Positions 62,848-64,000 of a stretch of 64,000 bases of DNA are shown here, one piece after another (position 1 is the stretch's first letter; every line of letters begins with the position of its first letter). This DNA is from JADCRZ01 sp041751095. Lineage in GTDB: Bacteria > Bacteroidota > Bacteroidia > Chitinophagales > Chitinophagaceae. The notes under the pieces were generated by a model. That model had not been told where the DNA came from. It saw nothing but the letters and a program-made list of their open reading frames with translations, and ran no database searches. The position numbers were made by a program, and so were the translations under genes. The stretch is taken from NCBI GenBank assembly GCA_041751095.1, contig JBGSYC010000062.1:24612-88611 (forward strand). Reading direction: 5' to 3'.

Positions 62848-63219
62848 ATGCCCGATATTATTATAAACAAAAAACGTTACTACAACCCCGCTGATTACGC
62901 TATGAAGAAAATCGGCGGCACCTGGAAAATGCCGGTATTATACAGATTGCAAAAAGAACCAAAACGTTATACAGCATTGCTAAAAGATATTCCGCACATC
63001 AGCCAGAAAATGCTGACGAGTACATTAAAAGAATTAGAAGCTGACGGACTAATTGTGAAGCAGGTATTTCAGGAGGTTCCTTTGCACACGGAATATACTT
63101 TATCTGTAAAAGGGAAGGCAGCAATAAAAGTGATTAAAGTTATCCGCGATTTTGGTGTTGCGTTGATGAAAGAAGAAGGATTAGATTATGAAATGATGAT
63201 AAAGATGCAAGGTAAATGA
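62848..63219 (+). CDS. HxlR-family transcriptional regulator
   Basis: Winged-helix regulator of 123 residues with the HxlR hallmarks: KKIGGTWKMPVLYRLQ, RYTALLKDIPHISQKMLTSTLKELEADGLI (recognition helix) and VPLHTEYTLSVKG wing. The usual N-terminal Cys of redox-sensing HxlR members is missing, so control by another signal is likely. I prefer ATG 62848 to a TTG six bases earlier. Confidence 0.92.
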   Translation: MPDIIINKKRYYNPADYAMKKIGGTWKMPVLYRLQKEPKRYTALLKDIPHISQKMLTSTLKELEADGLIVKQVFQEVPLHTEYTLSVKGKAAIKVIKVIRDFGVALMKEEGLDYEMMIKMQGK

Positions 63220-63230
63220 GTGAAGTTAGA

Positions 63231-64000
63231 TTATGTTACCGGCACTTCACCCATTGCCATTCTGTTGCATTTCAGCAATACTTCCTGTAAATCTGCGCCC
63301 TTCGAACGAAGGGGGTCGATGGCTTTTACGAGGGTAGCACGCAAATCATAAAGTTGTTCCCTGTCGAACTTTTTAGAACCTTTTACCAACGCTAACTTCA
63401 TCAAAGCTTTCTGTTGGTTTTGTTTGGGATTGAACCATCCATTCAATTCAGAGCATTGGTTACACACGCCGTTTTTATTAATTAGCGCGCATCGGTGATC
63501 GAATATACCTATCATTGTTTTCCTTGCATCCTGCAATAAATATTTTACAACGCCTTCAGTCTTGCCAAGTATCATGCAAATATCATTTACAGAAAAATCG
63601 TACACATCTTTCAGTATTAAAGCTACCTGGTTTTCTACAGGCAGGGTTTTGCTCATGCAGGTAAAGCAGGTATCGATGTGTTCTTTCATGTCAAATACGG
63701 CGTCGGGCGACGTTTCTGCTACGTTTATAATTTCGTTATAAACACTTTTGTTGTTGAGCACTAAACCTTTTGCCTGTTTTTTCACATCCGGCACCCATCG
63801 CTTTCTCCTTTGCAGATAGTTGTACGCAAGATGAGTCGCAATCTGAAACACCCATGTTTTTAAAGACGATTCTCCTTTGAAGGTGGAGAGCTTGTCAAAC
63901 GCCTGTATAAAAGTATCGTGGGTTAAATCTTCAGCGTCGTTGCGATTAGCCAACAAACGATACAGGTAAGACTTCAATTGATTTTGAAAGGTGGTGAATA
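63231..64000 (-). CDS. sigma-70-family RNA polymerase sigma factor, 5' end outside window
   Basis: The frame is open to the edge of the window (FTTFQNQLKSYLYRLLANRN), so the start is beyond 64000. Region 2 has NRNDAEDLTHDTFIQAFDKL and SLKTWVFQIATHLAYNYLQ; region 4 is VALILKDVYDFSVNDICMILGKTEGVVKYLLQDARKTM. After region 4 comes a C-terminal extension of about 95 residues with CALINKNGVCNQC, which could bind a metal or sense redox state. ECF-like; no anti-sigma gene is seen on this side. Confidence 0.9.
   Translation of the reverse strand, partial: FTTFQNQLKSYLYRLLANRNDAEDLTHDTFIQAFDKLSTFKGESSLKTWVFQIATHLAYNYLQRRKRWVPDVKKQAKGLVLNNKSVYNEIINVAETSPDAVFDMKEHIDTCFTCMSKTLPVENQVALILKDVYDFSVNDICMILGKTEGVVKYLLQDARKTMIGIFDHRCALINKNGVCNQCSELNGWFNPKQNQQKALMKLALVKGSKKFDREQLYDLRATLVKAIDPLRSKGADLQEVLLKCNRMAMGEVPVT

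Overview
The window is chromosomal DNA from a Bacteroidota bacterium, most likely of the Chitinophagaceae. Three things point there. It has two loci in which a PKD-repeat surface protein with a type B type IX secretion (T9SS) sorting domain is paired with a PorP/SprF-family outer-membrane protein. Many start codons follow the Bacteroidota promoter element TAnnTTTG (several with a TTTG about 19 bases upstream) instead of a Shine-Dalgarno sequence. The core genes (recG, recN, lpxB, surE, fabI, hpt, grpE-dnaJ, Nif3, M32 peptidase, SurE/LpxB neighbourhood) are of the form usual in that phylum. The first and last genes run off the window.

Layout. 0-4 kb: a sigma-54 response regulator (5' end missing), a small conserved protein, a stress-type SDR and a topoisomerase IB. 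4-10.3 kb: a tightly coupled minus-strand operon UbiA prenyltransferase, DprE1-like oxidase, DprE2-like reductase and HAD phosphatase, which together match the decaprenyl-phosphoryl-arabinose route of mycobacteria; it faces a large membrane glycosyltransferase, followed by a GT2 glycosyltransferase. 10.4-18 kb: recG, then adhesin, PorP/SprF and a beta-barrel protein. 18-30.5 kb: LOG protein, Na+ symporter, O-methyltransferase, LysM glucosaminidase, hpt, two VWA proteins, dnaJ/grpE, an rRNA methyltransferase, a tiny T9SS-sorted protein and a peroxiredoxin. 30.7-36 kb: the second PorP/SprF and a 1444-residue adhesin. 36-37.2 kb holds no convincing gene; it is followed by a PIN toxin broken by one amber codon beside an intact antitoxin.

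38-57 kb is dense housekeeping: lipoprotein, M32 carboxypeptidase, MG2/plug-like surface protein, Nif3, zinc-ribbon coiled coil, recN, fabI, DUF2795 protein, lolD, an Lhr-type helicase and PdeM (half of the ligase-associated DNA repair module), deacetylase, S24-type repressor, surE, lpxB, a 57-residue membrane protein antisense to the lpxB 3' end, and tRNA-Ala(GGC).

Immediately downstream of tRNA-Ala (57.6-60.7 kb) lies a decayed accessory island: a frameshifted polyvalent kinase, a BrxC-type ATPase fragment, an unrecognised remnant, a multiply frameshifted PDDEXK nuclease, the N-terminus of a PglX-like methylase, and a 434-bp element bounded by perfect 15-bp inverted repeats whose two ends recur near 20.4-20.6 kb. 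The last 3 kb carries a lipoprotein, MarR and HxlR regulators, a small membrane protein and a sigma factor whose 5' end is outside the window. The observations most worth following are the arabinose-like lipid-sugar operon with its membrane glycosyltransferase, the repeat-derived insertion inside the helicase, the leaderless promoter pattern and the dead defence island.
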